From Lysobacteraceae bacterium (lineage in GTDB: Bacteria; Pseudomonadota; Gammaproteobacteria; Xanthomonadales; Xanthomonadaceae): a stretch of 64,000 nucleotides of DNA. Below the pieces are notes generated by a model. The model made no database searches. It was not told where the DNA came from and saw only the letters and a program-made list of their open reading frames with translations. Location: positions 1 through 64,000 of the forward strand of contig JAUXUI010000062.1 in assembly GCA_030681035.1 (NCBI GenBank). Reading direction: 5' to 3'. The position numbers and the translations under genes are program-made. Below are positions 1-8,488 of the stretch, piece by piece (positions within the stretch are counted from its first letter, which is position 1; each line of letters opens with the position of its first letter).

Positions 1-187
1 CGGGCTGCAAATCCGTCTGCGCGGTGCATATTTCCGCCGAATCTTGGCCCGTAGCGGTGCTACGCGCCGGCGATCCGGCGAAAATCTGTCCTCGCGCAGC
101 CAGATTTTCGCCTCGACCGGCAAAGCCCGACAGGCTCCTAGCGGTAAACTAACCCGTTCGCGGCCGCCGTGGCTGTAGGAGGTGTTT
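1..187. other. Non-coding left edge with an inverted repeat
   Basis: No convincing gene is visible here. Positions 77-88 (GGCGAAAATCTG) and 101-112 (CAGATTTTCGCC) form a perfect 12-bp inverted repeat with a 12-nt loop. It is not followed by a T tract, so a terminator for a gene left of the window is possible but not shown. An AGGAGG ribosome binding site for the next gene sits at 177-182. Confidence 0.5.
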
Positions 188-1141
188 GTGCTTGTCGAAC
201 TGGGGCAGTTCGCGCTTGGCCTGCTGCTGTTGGTGCTGGGCGCCGATTCGTTCGTGCGCGGTGCCAGTGGCCTGGCAATCCGCTTTGGAATCAGCCCGTT
301 CGTTGTGGGTCTGGTACTGGTCGGGCTGGGTACTTCGGCGCCGGAACTTTCGGTCAACCTGACTGCGGCGTTTGCAGGCCGATACGAAATAGCCATCGGT
401 AACGTGGTGGGCAGCAATATCGCCAATATCGGTTTGATTCTGGGCGTCAGCGCACTGATTGCGCCATTGGCGGTTAACGCGCGTCTGATCCGGATCGAAG
501 TGCCGTTGCTGATTGCGGTCAGCGTCGGGCTGTGGCTGCTCAGCCTCGATGGCTTGATCGGACGAATCGATGCGGTCATTTTGTTGATTGGCCTGGCTGG
601 ATTGCTGGTGTTGATCGCCCGCGATTCCAAGCTTGAGTCGACCCAGGTACAGGATGAATTGACGGAGGCGGCGAGCACGCAAACGGGGCTGAAGTTGAAC
701 CTGATCCGTCTGGTTGCCGGCCTGGCGTTGCTGCTGTATGGCTCGCAGCAGATGGTCGATGCGGCGGTCAAGCTGGCCACCTTGTGGGGCATGAGCGAGC
801 TGCTGATCGGTTTGACGATTGTTGCGATCGGCACCTCTTTACCGGAATTGGCGGCATCGGCGATGGCGGCCTGGCGGGGTCACAGCGACATCGCGCTGGG
901 CAATGTCGTGGGCTCGAACCTGTTCAACATCCTGCTGATTCTGGGTGCAACGGCTGCCATTCATCCGTTGTCGGTGGGTCATTCATCGTTGCGCATCGAT
1001 CTGCCGCTGATGATCGGTTTTGCGTTGCTGCTGTATCCGATTGTGCGCAGCGGGCGTGTGGTCAGTCGCAATGAGGCCATGCTGTTGTTGCTGGCATACG
1101 CCGGGTTTCTGGCCTTGCAGTTTTTTCTCGCCGCAGGCTGA
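188..1141 (+). CDS. Calcium/sodium antiporter, CaCA family (YrbG-like)
   Basis: This is an inner-membrane cation exchanger of about 317 residues that probably exports Ca2+ in exchange for Na+ or H+. The two alpha repeats of the CaCA superfamily are clear: GLGTSAPELSVN followed by GNVVGSNIANIGLILG, and later AIGTSLPELAAS followed by GNVVGSNLFNILLILG. The Glu in each PEL and the Asn in each GSN motif are the known ion-binding residues of the family. About ten hydrophobic segments are seen. I place the start at the GTG at 188, five bases after AGGAGG (177-182); the GTG at 182 overlaps that site and is unlikely. The gene converges on the Mrp operon. The ion is inferred from the family only. Confidence 0.9.
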   Translation: MLVELGQFALGLLLLVLGADSFVRGASGLAIRFGISPFVVGLVLVGLGTSAPELSVNLTAAFAGRYEIAIGNVVGSNIANIGLILGVSALIAPLAVNARLIRIEVPLLIAVSVGLWLLSLDGLIGRIDAVILLIGLAGLLVLIARDSKLESTQVQDELTEAASTQTGLKLNLIRLVAGLALLLYGSQQMVDAAVKLATLWGMSELLIGLTIVAIGTSLPELAASAMAAWRGHSDIALGNVVGSNLFNILLILGATAAIHPLSVGHSSLRIDLPLMIGFALLLYPIVRSGRVVSRNEAMLLLLAYAGFLALQFFLAAG

Positions 1142-1197
1142 TCAGCGGCGACCAGGTGTCATCAGCCTTGCTGCCCGGATGCGTTGGCGGCTGTCAA

Positions 1198-1581
1198 TTA
1201 TTGACGCGCGTTGTCTTGTGGGTTGCCGGTTGACGGCTTGACGGTGGCTTGTGCCGTGCGCGGCGGTGGTGGTGGGTTGGCGTTGGGGTTGCTGGCCATC
1301 GCGGCTCGAACCATTAGATGAGCACTCACTGGCGCGGTCAGAAACAAAAACACCGAGATCAGCAACTCACGCAGGCCAAGGCCGTCACCGAGCACGCTGT
1401 GCTGCAAAATTGACGCAAGCAAGATGCCGCCGACGCCAAGTGTGGTGGCTTTGGTGGGGCCATGCAGTCGTTTGAGAAAGTCCGACAGCTTGGCCAGCCC
1501 TATCGAGCCGACGAGGGAAAAGAAGCCGCCGATCAGCAACAGGGCCGCGATAAGGACTTCAACGAGCGTGGGCATGGTCAT
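1198..1581 (-). CDS. mnhG: Mrp/Pha-type Na+(K+)/H+ antiporter subunit G
   Basis: A small membrane subunit of 127 residues, the last gene of the antiporter operon. It carries the MnhG/PhaG pattern: an N-terminal hydrophobic helix, the segment GSIGLAKLSDFLKRLHGPTKATTLGV, and two further hydrophobic helices. The C-terminal tail is rich in Pro and Asn (NPNANPPPPPRTAQ) and probably lies outside the conserved domain. Its start codon shares ATGA with the stop of the upstream F gene, so translation is probably coupled. Mrp complexes need all subunits for monovalent cation/proton exchange, supporting pH and sodium tolerance. Confidence 0.88.
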   Translation of the reverse strand: MTMPTLVEVLIAALLLIGGFFSLVGSIGLAKLSDFLKRLHGPTKATTLGVGGILLASILQHSVLGDGLGLRELLISVFLFLTAPVSAHLMVRAAMASNPNANPPPPPRTAQATVKPSTGNPQDNARQ

Positions 1582-1877
1582 TCGATGATGTCCCGACGCA
1601 TCACGTACTTCGACAAGGCCACGGTGCCGACGAAGCCCAGCATTGCGATCACCAGCGCGGCCTCGAAATACATGCTGGTGCCCATGCGGATGCCGAACAA
1701 GATCACCAGCGCGACGGTGTTGATGTACAGGGTGTCCAGCGCCAGGATGCGATCAGGCACGGTAGGCCCGCGCAGCAGCCGCCACAGGTTGAGCAGCATC
1801 GCCAGGCCGATCATGGCCATCACCAGTGACAAGGTGTGGTGAACCAGTGGAGCGTGGATCGGAAGGGTGTCGATCAA
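1578..1877 (-). CDS. mnhF: Mrp/Pha-type antiporter subunit F
   Basis: A 99-residue protein with three hydrophobic segments, matching the usual length and layout of MnhF/PhaF. The segment LLRGPTVPDRILALDTLYINTVAL is the typical family signature, with the R-GPT-PDR-ALD pattern around the first loop. It sits between the E and G subunits, overlapping both by four bases (ATGA), so the whole set is one transcription unit. Confidence 0.9.
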   Translation of the reverse strand: MIDTLPIHAPLVHHTLSLVMAMIGLAMLLNLWRLLRGPTVPDRILALDTLYINTVALVILFGIRMGTSMYFEAALVIAMLGFVGTVALSKYVMRRDIIE

Positions 1878-2389
1878 GAAAAAATCTCCCGTAGCGGATT
1901 TTCATAACGTTGTTTGATCTGCCGGATTTGCGCCTCGCCATCAGCCAGGTTGAAGCAATGCACCAGCAGAAATTTGTGATCCTCACTCAAGTCTGCTGAT
2001 AGCGTGCCCGGGGTCATGGTGATGATGCCGGCCAGAGTGGTGATGGCATGGCTGTTGGTCAAGTCGAGCGGCACCCAGATGAAGGCGGGGGTGAGTGCTG
2101 ATTCCGGCCCAAGGATTCGTCGTGCCACCTCAATGTTGGACATGATGATGTCCCACAGCACAATGACGGCCAAGCGAGCGGCGATGCGCGGCTTGCGCAG
2201 CCCGGCATGCTCGCTGCGCAACCGCTGCGCGATTGACGGCAGTAGCAGGCCGAGTATTGCCGCCGTGAGCAAGTGCGCTGGCGCAAGCGAATTGACGAGC
2301 AGCAGCCAGACAACGGCAACACTGATGCTCAGTGCAGGCGATGAAAGCCACTTGCGGGTCGGGGGCGTGTCACGCGGGGGGTGGTTCAT
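1874..2389 (-). CDS. mnhE: Mrp/Pha-type antiporter subunit E
   Basis: A 171-residue protein of the MnhE/PhaE family. The N-terminal half has hydrophobic segments (SISVAVVWLLLVNS, LLTAAILGLLLPSI). The C-terminal half has the conserved SNIEVARRILGP and ITMTPGTLSADLSEDHKFLLVH motifs. I take the ATG at 2389, which overlaps the stop of subunit D (ATGA); a longer in-frame extension upstream would run far into subunit D and is not credible. MnhE is thought to be a structural subunit of the Mrp complex. Confidence 0.9.
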   Translation of the reverse strand: MNHPPRDTPPTRKWLSSPALSISVAVVWLLLVNSLAPAHLLTAAILGLLLPSIAQRLRSEHAGLRKPRIAARLAVIVLWDIIMSNIEVARRILGPESALTPAFIWVPLDLTNSHAITTLAGIITMTPGTLSADLSEDHKFLLVHCFNLADGEAQIRQIKQRYENPLREIFS

Positions 2390-3927
2390 TGCCGGATGCC
2401 TTTGGCCGGTGGTAATGGCTGTGCGGTGCGCACGGCTTCTCGGTATTGGGCTGGGTCTGCAAGCTGGGCTGCGGTGGCGGTGGTGAAGCGCAGCACCGGT
2501 GCTGCGGCAACTGCGAGGAGGATGCCCAGCGCCAGTAAAATACCCGTGCCGGCAATCTCCAAACCCGCCAGCGCCGGCGTAGGCTCTACTGGTGCGGCTT
2601 GCGCCGGCTCGGGTCGGCGCCAAAAGACGTAGCTACCCGCGCGCGCCAATGCCAGCAGCACCAGCAAACTGCTGAGCAAAATCACCGGCCATAGCCAAGC
2701 TGCCTGAGCCGAGTTCATGCTGGCCAGCAAACTGAGCTTTCCGATAAATCCCGATAGCGGCGGCAAGCCGGCAACGCTCATCGCAGCGAGCATGAACAGC
2801 GCGCCAAGCAAGGCTGCGTGGTGCATCGTGCTGAGTCGATGCAGGCTGTCGCCCGCACCCGCACGCTGTTGGCCAACCAGGTCGGCGATGAGAAACAACG
2901 CGGCACCCACCATGCTGGAGTGCAGCAGGTAATACAGGCCAGCAGCGAAGGCGGGGGCGTTGTTCAGCGCGGTGGCGATGAATACGGTTGCTGCCGAGCC
3001 GATGATCAGATAGGCCGCCAGCGTGCGCAGTGATCGTGCGGCCAACGCACCGAGTGCCGACAATACCAAGGTTATTGCGGCTGCGGGCATCAGCCAGGCG
3101 ATAGCCAGGTTGCTGGCAACCCCCGCATCGGTGCCAAATACGAGGGTGAAAACCCGCACAACAGCATAAACGCCAACCTTGGTCATGATGGCGAAGAGTG
3201 CAGCCACGGCGGCCGGCGCGCGCATGTAGGTTTGAGGTAACCAGAAATACAGCGGCAGCAATGCCGCCTTGGAACAAAACACCACCAGCAACAGCAGGCC
3301 GGCAGCGCGGATCAGGCCGGCATCAGCCGGCGGCATCTGCGCTACGCGGTATGCCATCTCGGCCATGTTCAGGGTGCCGGTCAAGCCATAAAGCAAACCG
3401 AGCGCCACCAGAAACAGCAGCGAAGCGGTGATGTTGAAGGCGACATAGTGCAGGCCGGCGCGCATGCGCAAACCCTTGCCACCGCTGAGTAGCAGGCCAT
3501 AGGACGCGATCAGCAGCATCTCGAAGAACACGAACAGGTTGAACAGGTCGCCGGTCAGGAATGCGCCATTGAGCCCGGCCAACTGGAACTGGAAAAGTGC
3601 ATGAAAATGCGGCGCGCGCTTGTCCGATCCGCCGCTGGCGTAAAGCAGTGCGCACCCTGCCAACAGCGTGGTTGCAGTCAGCATCAGCACGGTCAGCCGA
3701 TCCACCACTAGCGCGATACCCAGATGCGCGGGCCAGTTGCCGAGCAGATACACGGTGATTTCGCCCGCGTTGGCTGGGCCTAGCAGGAGCAAGACGCTGA
3801 GCGCGATGGTTGCCATACCCGTCCAGGCGAGGATGCGCTGGGCAGTCATGCCATGGCGTTCGAACAACAACATCATCGCCGCACATGCCAGCGGTATGAC
3901 GATGGGCAGCACCGGCAAATGATTCAT
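2386..3927 (-). CDS. mnhD: Mrp/Pha-type antiporter subunit D (NuoN/NuoM-like)
   Basis: A 513-residue polytopic membrane protein of the proton-translocating family shared with complex I subunits NuoL/M/N. The segments FQFQLAGLNGAFLTGDLFNLFVFFEMLLIASYGLLL (about residues 105-140) and SKAALLPLYFWLPQTYMRAP hold the conserved Glu, Lys and Pro positions of the proton channel. With subunit A it probably forms an ion-transport half-channel. The C-terminal tail is Ala/Pro rich. It overlaps C upstream and E downstream by four bases each. Confidence 0.93.
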   Translation of the reverse strand: MNHLPVLPIVIPLACAAMMLLFERHGMTAQRILAWTGMATIALSVLLLLGPANAGEITVYLLGNWPAHLGIALVVDRLTVLMLTATTLLAGCALLYASGGSDKRAPHFHALFQFQLAGLNGAFLTGDLFNLFVFFEMLLIASYGLLLSGGKGLRMRAGLHYVAFNITASLLFLVALGLLYGLTGTLNMAEMAYRVAQMPPADAGLIRAAGLLLLVVFCSKAALLPLYFWLPQTYMRAPAAVAALFAIMTKVGVYAVVRVFTLVFGTDAGVASNLAIAWLMPAAAITLVLSALGALAARSLRTLAAYLIIGSAATVFIATALNNAPAFAAGLYYLLHSSMVGAALFLIADLVGQQRAGAGDSLHRLSTMHHAALLGALFMLAAMSVAGLPPLSGFIGKLSLLASMNSAQAAWLWPVILLSSLLVLLALARAGSYVFWRRPEPAQAAPVEPTPALAGLEIAGTGILLALGILLAVAAAPVLRFTTATAAQLADPAQYREAVRTAQPLPPAKGIRQ

Positions 3928-4292
3928 CGCTTCGTTTCCGCCGCGTCGTTGTGGTCAGGCTCGTGGCCGTCAACATGATCGCTGCCGCTGTCGGCGCGGT
4001 TGCGGATGGCCACCACCAGCAGTACCGCTGTCATGGCAAAGCCAATCACGATTGCGGTCAGCACCAGTGCTTGCGGAAGTGGATCGGCGTAGTTGGCCAG
4101 AGTGCTTGTCAATGAGGGGTTCAGTACCGGTGGTTTTCCGGTCACCAATCGACCCATGGTGAAGATCAGCAGGTTGATCGCGTAGGAGAGCAAGGTCAGC
4201 CCCAGAATCAGATCAAAGCTGCGGGCACGCAGCAGCAGATAGACGCCGGCAGCGATCAGGATACCGATGGCTGATGAGAGTGCCAGTTCCAT
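3924..4292 (-). CDS. mnhC: Mrp/Pha-type antiporter subunit C (NuoK-like)
   Basis: A 122-residue, three-helix protein homologous to NuoK. The core SFDLILGLTLLSYAINLLIFTMGR and the later DPLPQALVLTAIVIGFAMTAVLLVVAIR match the family, including the DPLPQALVLTAIVI signature. The tail is short, charged and His/Asp rich. It begins at 4292, next to the end of the AB fusion gene, and overlaps D by four bases. Confidence 0.92.
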   Translation of the reverse strand: MELALSSAIGILIAAGVYLLLRARSFDLILGLTLLSYAINLLIFTMGRLVTGKPPVLNPSLTSTLANYADPLPQALVLTAIVIGFAMTAVLLVVAIRNRADSGSDHVDGHEPDHNDAAETKR

Positions 4293-7078
4293 CAGGTGGC
4301 TTCCTCGTGTGGGGTGGGCCCCGAGGCGGGGTTGCGGATGTGGCCCAGCATCGACAACATCAGTAGCGCGCTGCCAAAGACGACCAGATACACACCGATA
4401 TCGAACGCCATGGCACTGGCCAATGGGATTTCGCCCAGCACCGGCAAATACGGATGGCCGTGCGCGCTGGTCATGAACGGATAGCCAAGGATGAAGCTGC
4501 CAACACCCGTGAGCAATGCTGCGATCAAGCCCATGCCGATAAAGGCGGTGTAGTTCAGGCCGAGGCGGTGATCGACCCGTTGGCTGCCCGACACCAGATA
4601 TTGCAGCAGCAATGGTACTGCCAGCACCAGGCCGGCGATGAAGCCGCCGCCAGGCAGGTTGTGGCCGCGCAGGAAGAAATAGATCGATACCGCAACGGCC
4701 AGCGGCAGCAGCAGTTGCGCGACCACGGTTGGAATTACCATGCGCGGCGGTGGCCCGGCAATCACCTCGTCGCGGCGCAGCCGAACCTGTCGCAGTAGCG
4801 CATGCACAATCAGGCCAGCAATACCGAACACCGTGATTTCGCCCAAGGTGTCAAAACCACGGAAGTCAACCAGGATGACGTTGACGACATTGCTGCCACC
4901 GCCTTCGGACAACGAGCGTGCGAGCATTTCACCGGCAACGGTATCCAAAGGCCGGGTCAGTATCGCGTACACCAGCGTCGCTACGCCGGTGCCGGCAAGC
5001 AACGCAATCACACCATCGCGTAGTCGCCGTGGCAATGGTTCGGGTCGCAGTGGTGCATGCTGCGGCAGGTAATTGAGCGCCAGCAACATCATCGCGATGG
5101 TGATCATTTCCACCAACAATTGAGTCAGCGCCAGGTCGGGTGCCGACAGCAGAACAAAGCTCAGGCTGACCGCCAGCCCGACGACGCCGATTACAACCAA
5201 AGCACTCAGGCGTTGCTGGTGAAACCACACCGTGGCTACGGTCGCGACAACGCCGATCACCCAGAGCAATACGCCGAGCATCGGCAATGGCTGCCCGGCG
5301 CGCAATGGGCTGAGCGAGTGCGCGCCGAGAAAGGGGGCTGCACCAAGTATCAACGCAGCCAGTACCAACAGACCGAGATAGCGTTGCAGGCTCCCGTTCT
5401 CCAGCCGAGCTCTGAGCGCTACGGATATGCCGATAATCCGGTTGATCTTCCAGCGATATATGCGCTGTCCAAACGATGTTTGCACCATCCCGTGCAGGTC
5501 GAACAGGCGGCGCAAACCGAAGTACATCAGCAAGCCGCCAACCACGCCAGCAAGGCTCATCAGCAAGGGCAGGCTCAACCCATGCCAAATCGCCAGACTG
5601 TACTCGGGCAGGCGATCCCCCAGCACACCAAAGGCGGCGATATTGAGGGCCGGTGCAATCAATAGTGCGGGCACGATGCCAACTGCCAGGCACAGTAACG
5701 CCAGCACTTCCACCGGAATGCGCATCCAGCGTGGAATCGGGTGCGGCTCTTCTTCCAGCGCGCGAGGCCCGCGACCAAAGAAGGTGTCGTGGACAAAACG
5801 CAGGCTGTACGCAACGCCCATGATGGCTGCCAGCAACGCAGCGCTGGTGATCGCGATGCGAAACACTGGGTGGCCCTGCATTTCAAGCGCCTCGGCGAAG
5901 AACATCTCCTTGGACAAAAATCCATTGAGCAGTGGAATGCCGGCCATGGCCAACGCCGCCACGATCGCAAGCACGGCGGTGTGTGGCATCAACTTCCATA
6001 ACCCGCCCATGCGGCGCATGTCGCGGGTGCCGGTTTCATGGTCGATGATGCCAGCCGCCATGAACAGCGACGCCTTGAACGTGGCATGGTTGAGGATGTG
6101 GAAAAGCCCGGCAACCACGGCCATCGGGGTTGAGAGGCCGAAAAGCAGTGTGATCAGGCCCAGGTGCGAAATCGTGGAATACGCCAGCAAGCCTTTCAGG
6201 TCGTGCTGAAAGATGGCGTTCCAGGCGCCAATCAGAAGGGTAATGGCACCAACGCCACTGACCACGTAAAAAAACAAATCACTACCGGCCAGCGCCGGAT
6301 GCAGGCGCGCCAGCAAGAACACGCCAGCCTTGACCATCGTTGCCGAGTGCAGATACGCCGACACCGGCGTTGGTGCCGCCATGGCGTGCGGCAGCCAGAA
6401 ATGGAACGGAAATTGCGCGCTCTTGGTGAATACTGCCAGCAAAACCAACCCCAGCACTGCTGGATACAACGGGTTGGCGAGTATTTGCGGGCCGGCATTG
6501 AGCACGACATCCAACTCGTAGCTGCCAACGATACGGCCGATCAACAACACGCCACCAAGCAAAGCCAAGCCACCGGCCCCGGTGATCACCAGCGCCATCT
6601 TGGCGCCCTCACGCGCGTCGTCGCGGCTGTGCCAGAACCCGATCAGCAGGAACGAACTCAGGCTGGTCAGCTCCCAGAACACCACCAGCAAGATCAGATT
6701 GCCAGAGATCACCATGCCCAGCATTGCACCCATGAACAGCAACAGGTAGGCGAAAAAACGCGCTGCGCTATCGTTTCTGTCCAGGTAATAGTGGGCATAC
6801 ATCACAATCAACCCGCCGATACCCAGGACCAGGCCAGCAAACATCCAGGCCAGCCCGTCAATGCGCAAGCTCAGCGCCAGGCCAGCCTGAGGAATCCACG
6901 GCAAGGTGCTGCGCACCACTTCGCCAGCCATTATCTGCGGCGTGATCAAGGCCAGCATCAGCAAGCCAAGCAGCGGTGCCAAGCTGGCGATTTGCGCGAT
7001 GCGCGTGCGCGAAGCGTGCCGGGCCAGTGCTACCAGGATGGCGGTCACAAAAGGTGTGGCTAGCAGTGCCTCAAGCAT
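4292..7078 (-). CDS. mnhA: Mrp/Pha-type antiporter, fused subunits A and B
   Basis: The first gene of the operon encodes a 928-residue fusion. Residues 1 to about 770 are the NuoL-like MnhA part, with the channel motifs ILLVVFWELTSLSSFLLIGFW and FTKSAQFPFHFWLPHAM. The last 150 or so residues are a complete MnhB domain (YFFLRGHNLPGGGFIAGL, YLVSGSQRVDHRLGLNYTAF). Such fusions are known in the PhaAB-type (group 2) operons of alphaproteobacteria and pseudomonads, giving six genes in place of seven. I choose the ATG at 7078, preceded by AGAGG, because the longer version adds a low-complexity stretch and lacks a ribosome site. Confidence 0.93.
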   Translation of the reverse strand: MLEALLATPFVTAILVALARHASRTRIAQIASLAPLLGLLMLALITPQIMAGEVVRSTLPWIPQAGLALSLRIDGLAWMFAGLVLGIGGLIVMYAHYYLDRNDSAARFFAYLLLFMGAMLGMVISGNLILLVVFWELTSLSSFLLIGFWHSRDDAREGAKMALVITGAGGLALLGGVLLIGRIVGSYELDVVLNAGPQILANPLYPAVLGLVLLAVFTKSAQFPFHFWLPHAMAAPTPVSAYLHSATMVKAGVFLLARLHPALAGSDLFFYVVSGVGAITLLIGAWNAIFQHDLKGLLAYSTISHLGLITLLFGLSTPMAVVAGLFHILNHATFKASLFMAAGIIDHETGTRDMRRMGGLWKLMPHTAVLAIVAALAMAGIPLLNGFLSKEMFFAEALEMQGHPVFRIAITSAALLAAIMGVAYSLRFVHDTFFGRGPRALEEEPHPIPRWMRIPVEVLALLCLAVGIVPALLIAPALNIAAFGVLGDRLPEYSLAIWHGLSLPLLMSLAGVVGGLLMYFGLRRLFDLHGMVQTSFGQRIYRWKINRIIGISVALRARLENGSLQRYLGLLVLAALILGAAPFLGAHSLSPLRAGQPLPMLGVLLWVIGVVATVATVWFHQQRLSALVVIGVVGLAVSLSFVLLSAPDLALTQLLVEMITIAMMLLALNYLPQHAPLRPEPLPRRLRDGVIALLAGTGVATLVYAILTRPLDTVAGEMLARSLSEGGGSNVVNVILVDFRGFDTLGEITVFGIAGLIVHALLRQVRLRRDEVIAGPPPRMVIPTVVAQLLLPLAVAVSIYFFLRGHNLPGGGFIAGLVLAVPLLLQYLVSGSQRVDHRLGLNYTAFIGMGLIAALLTGVGSFILGYPFMTSAHGHPYLPVLGEIPLASAMAFDIGVYLVVFGSALLMLSMLGHIRNPASGPTPHEEAT

Positions 7079-7214
7079 GAAACCTCTGACGAAATAGTGA
7101 GTTGTTGTTGCATTGCCAGCGGGTGCGGGCTGCGGTTGCCATGGTCGCACCGGTTATGCATCGATATCTTACCGCAGGCGCCGTGATGCACTGCCAGCTA
7201 CACTTGCTTGCTGC

Positions 7215-7443
7215 TCAGCGCAGCAGCCCGTAGCTGACCGCGCTGACCGCAATCACGCCAAACAGATTCAGCGGCAAGCCGTTACGCAACATTTGTGCGC
7301 TTGATACCTGCCGCTGTCGAAAGCAATCGCATTGGCTACGGTGGCTGCAACTCATTGCCGTAAGCTTCGGCAATTTCGGATGCGCTCAATACACCGGTCA
7401 GCGGAAACATGGCCAGTGGCAGCAGCGCGGTAATCGCATGCGG
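7215..7443 (-). pseudogene. Decayed remnant of an SLC13/DASS-type anion:sodium symporter
   Basis: Reading the minus strand from about 7443, one frame gives HAITALLPLAMFPLTGVLS followed by ASEIAEAYGNE, which is the conserved N-terminal segment of SLC13/DASS transporters. After a stop the sequence resumes with ATVANAIAFDSGR, close to the family's C-terminal PNAIVF-SGR motif. After a frameshift it ends with MLRNGLPLNLFGVIAVSAVS and a TGA at 7217-7215. Roughly 350 central residues are therefore missing, plus a stop and a frameshift. The family assignment is from remembered motifs; the broken reading is directly visible. Confidence 0.72.
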
Positions 7444-7456
7444 CTATGCTGTGACA

Positions 7457-8365
7457 ATGACGCAATCAACTATCGGGAAAAATCCACCGTATATGTTGCT
7501 CGGTGCCAGCGGTGCAGTGGGCTTGCGAGTGCTCGCGCGGTTGAGTGCGCGCGGTGACGAAGTAACGGCGCTTAGCCGACAGTTGCGACCACAGGCACAG
7601 GCAAACACGCATTGGTATCAGCACAACGTCTACCACGATGATCCCAACGCTTTGCCAACGGCAGCGGTGGTAATCAGTGCCGGGCCACTCGACGGCATGG
7701 CGGTGTGGGCGGCGCGTGCAAATTGGTGCGAAGGAACGCGGCTGGTTGCGTTGTCATCGCTAAGCGCCGAAACCAAAGCCGATTCGGGCAATGCACAAGA
7801 GCGTGCGCTGGCACAGCGCCTGCGCGATTGCGAAGCCGCGCTGTTGGCCTTGGGCAAAGCGCGCGGCTGGTTGGTCACCGTGATCCGCGCCAGTTTGATC
7901 TACGACCCGCAATCAGCGCAGTTGAGTCTGGATCGGTTGCAGGCATTGGCCAAGCGCATGCATTTCCTGCCCTTGCCGCGTGATGCCACCGGATTGCGCC
8001 AACCGGTGCATGCCGATGATCTGGCGCAGGCTTTGCTCGCCTGCGTGGCGAATGCTGCCACTGCGGGAGCCTTGCTGCGGCTGGCCGGTGGCGAGAGAAT
8101 TGCGTTTGCACAAATGGTGGCACGCTACCTGGCAATGCACGGCGCAACAGCGCGGATCGTGTGGCTACCGGGTTGGTCGGCGCGTGTGTTGCAGGCGCTG
8201 TTGCCGTTGCTCGGTCGCCGTGGCCGGAGCATCGCCTCACAGTTGGCGCGTAGCCGGCAGAGCCTCGTGATCGACAACGGTGATTGGGAGCGGGTTGGGC
8301 TGGCGCCGCGTGCGTTCTCACGGCCTGAATCGGGTTCGGAATCACTGAACTGGCCGGTACAGTAG
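7457..8365 (+). CDS. NAD(P)-binding Rossmann-fold protein, SDR-like
   Basis: A protein of about 302 residues with an N-terminal nucleotide-binding motif GASGAVGLRVLARL, a conserved Ser-rich strand (LVALSSLSAETK) and an Arg-Ala-Ser-Leu-Ile-Tyr strand (TVIRASLIYD) as in atypical extended short-chain dehydrogenases related to nucleoside-sugar epimerases and NDUFA9. The usual YxxxK catalytic pair is not obvious, so it may bind a cofactor without being a classical dehydrogenase. I take the ATG at 7457; the ATG at 7493, close to the Rossmann strand, is an alternative. Its 5' end lies on top of the decayed transporter. Substrate unknown. Confidence 0.7.
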   Translation: MTQSTIGKNPPYMLLGASGAVGLRVLARLSARGDEVTALSRQLRPQAQANTHWYQHNVYHDDPNALPTAAVVISAGPLDGMAVWAARANWCEGTRLVALSSLSAETKADSGNAQERALAQRLRDCEAALLALGKARGWLVTVIRASLIYDPQSAQLSLDRLQALAKRMHFLPLPRDATGLRQPVHADDLAQALLACVANAATAGALLRLAGGERIAFAQMVARYLAMHGATARIVWLPGWSARVLQALLPLLGRRGRSIASQLARSRQSLVIDNGDWERVGLAPRAFSRPESGSESLNWPVQ

Positions 8366-8488
8366 CGTGTTGCACTGCACAACACAGCCGCGCAAAAAAT
8401 CCGTACGCTACAGCATTGCCGAAGTTGCAAAAGCGTTAATCGCGTTCGTTCGACAACCCGAAGTACCACTCCTGGGGGGATATACAAA

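Noticed and set aside
8368..8390. Terminator after the SDR-like gene (GTGTTG...CAACAC)
   Set aside because: The stem is only six bases with no T tract, which is too weak to call.
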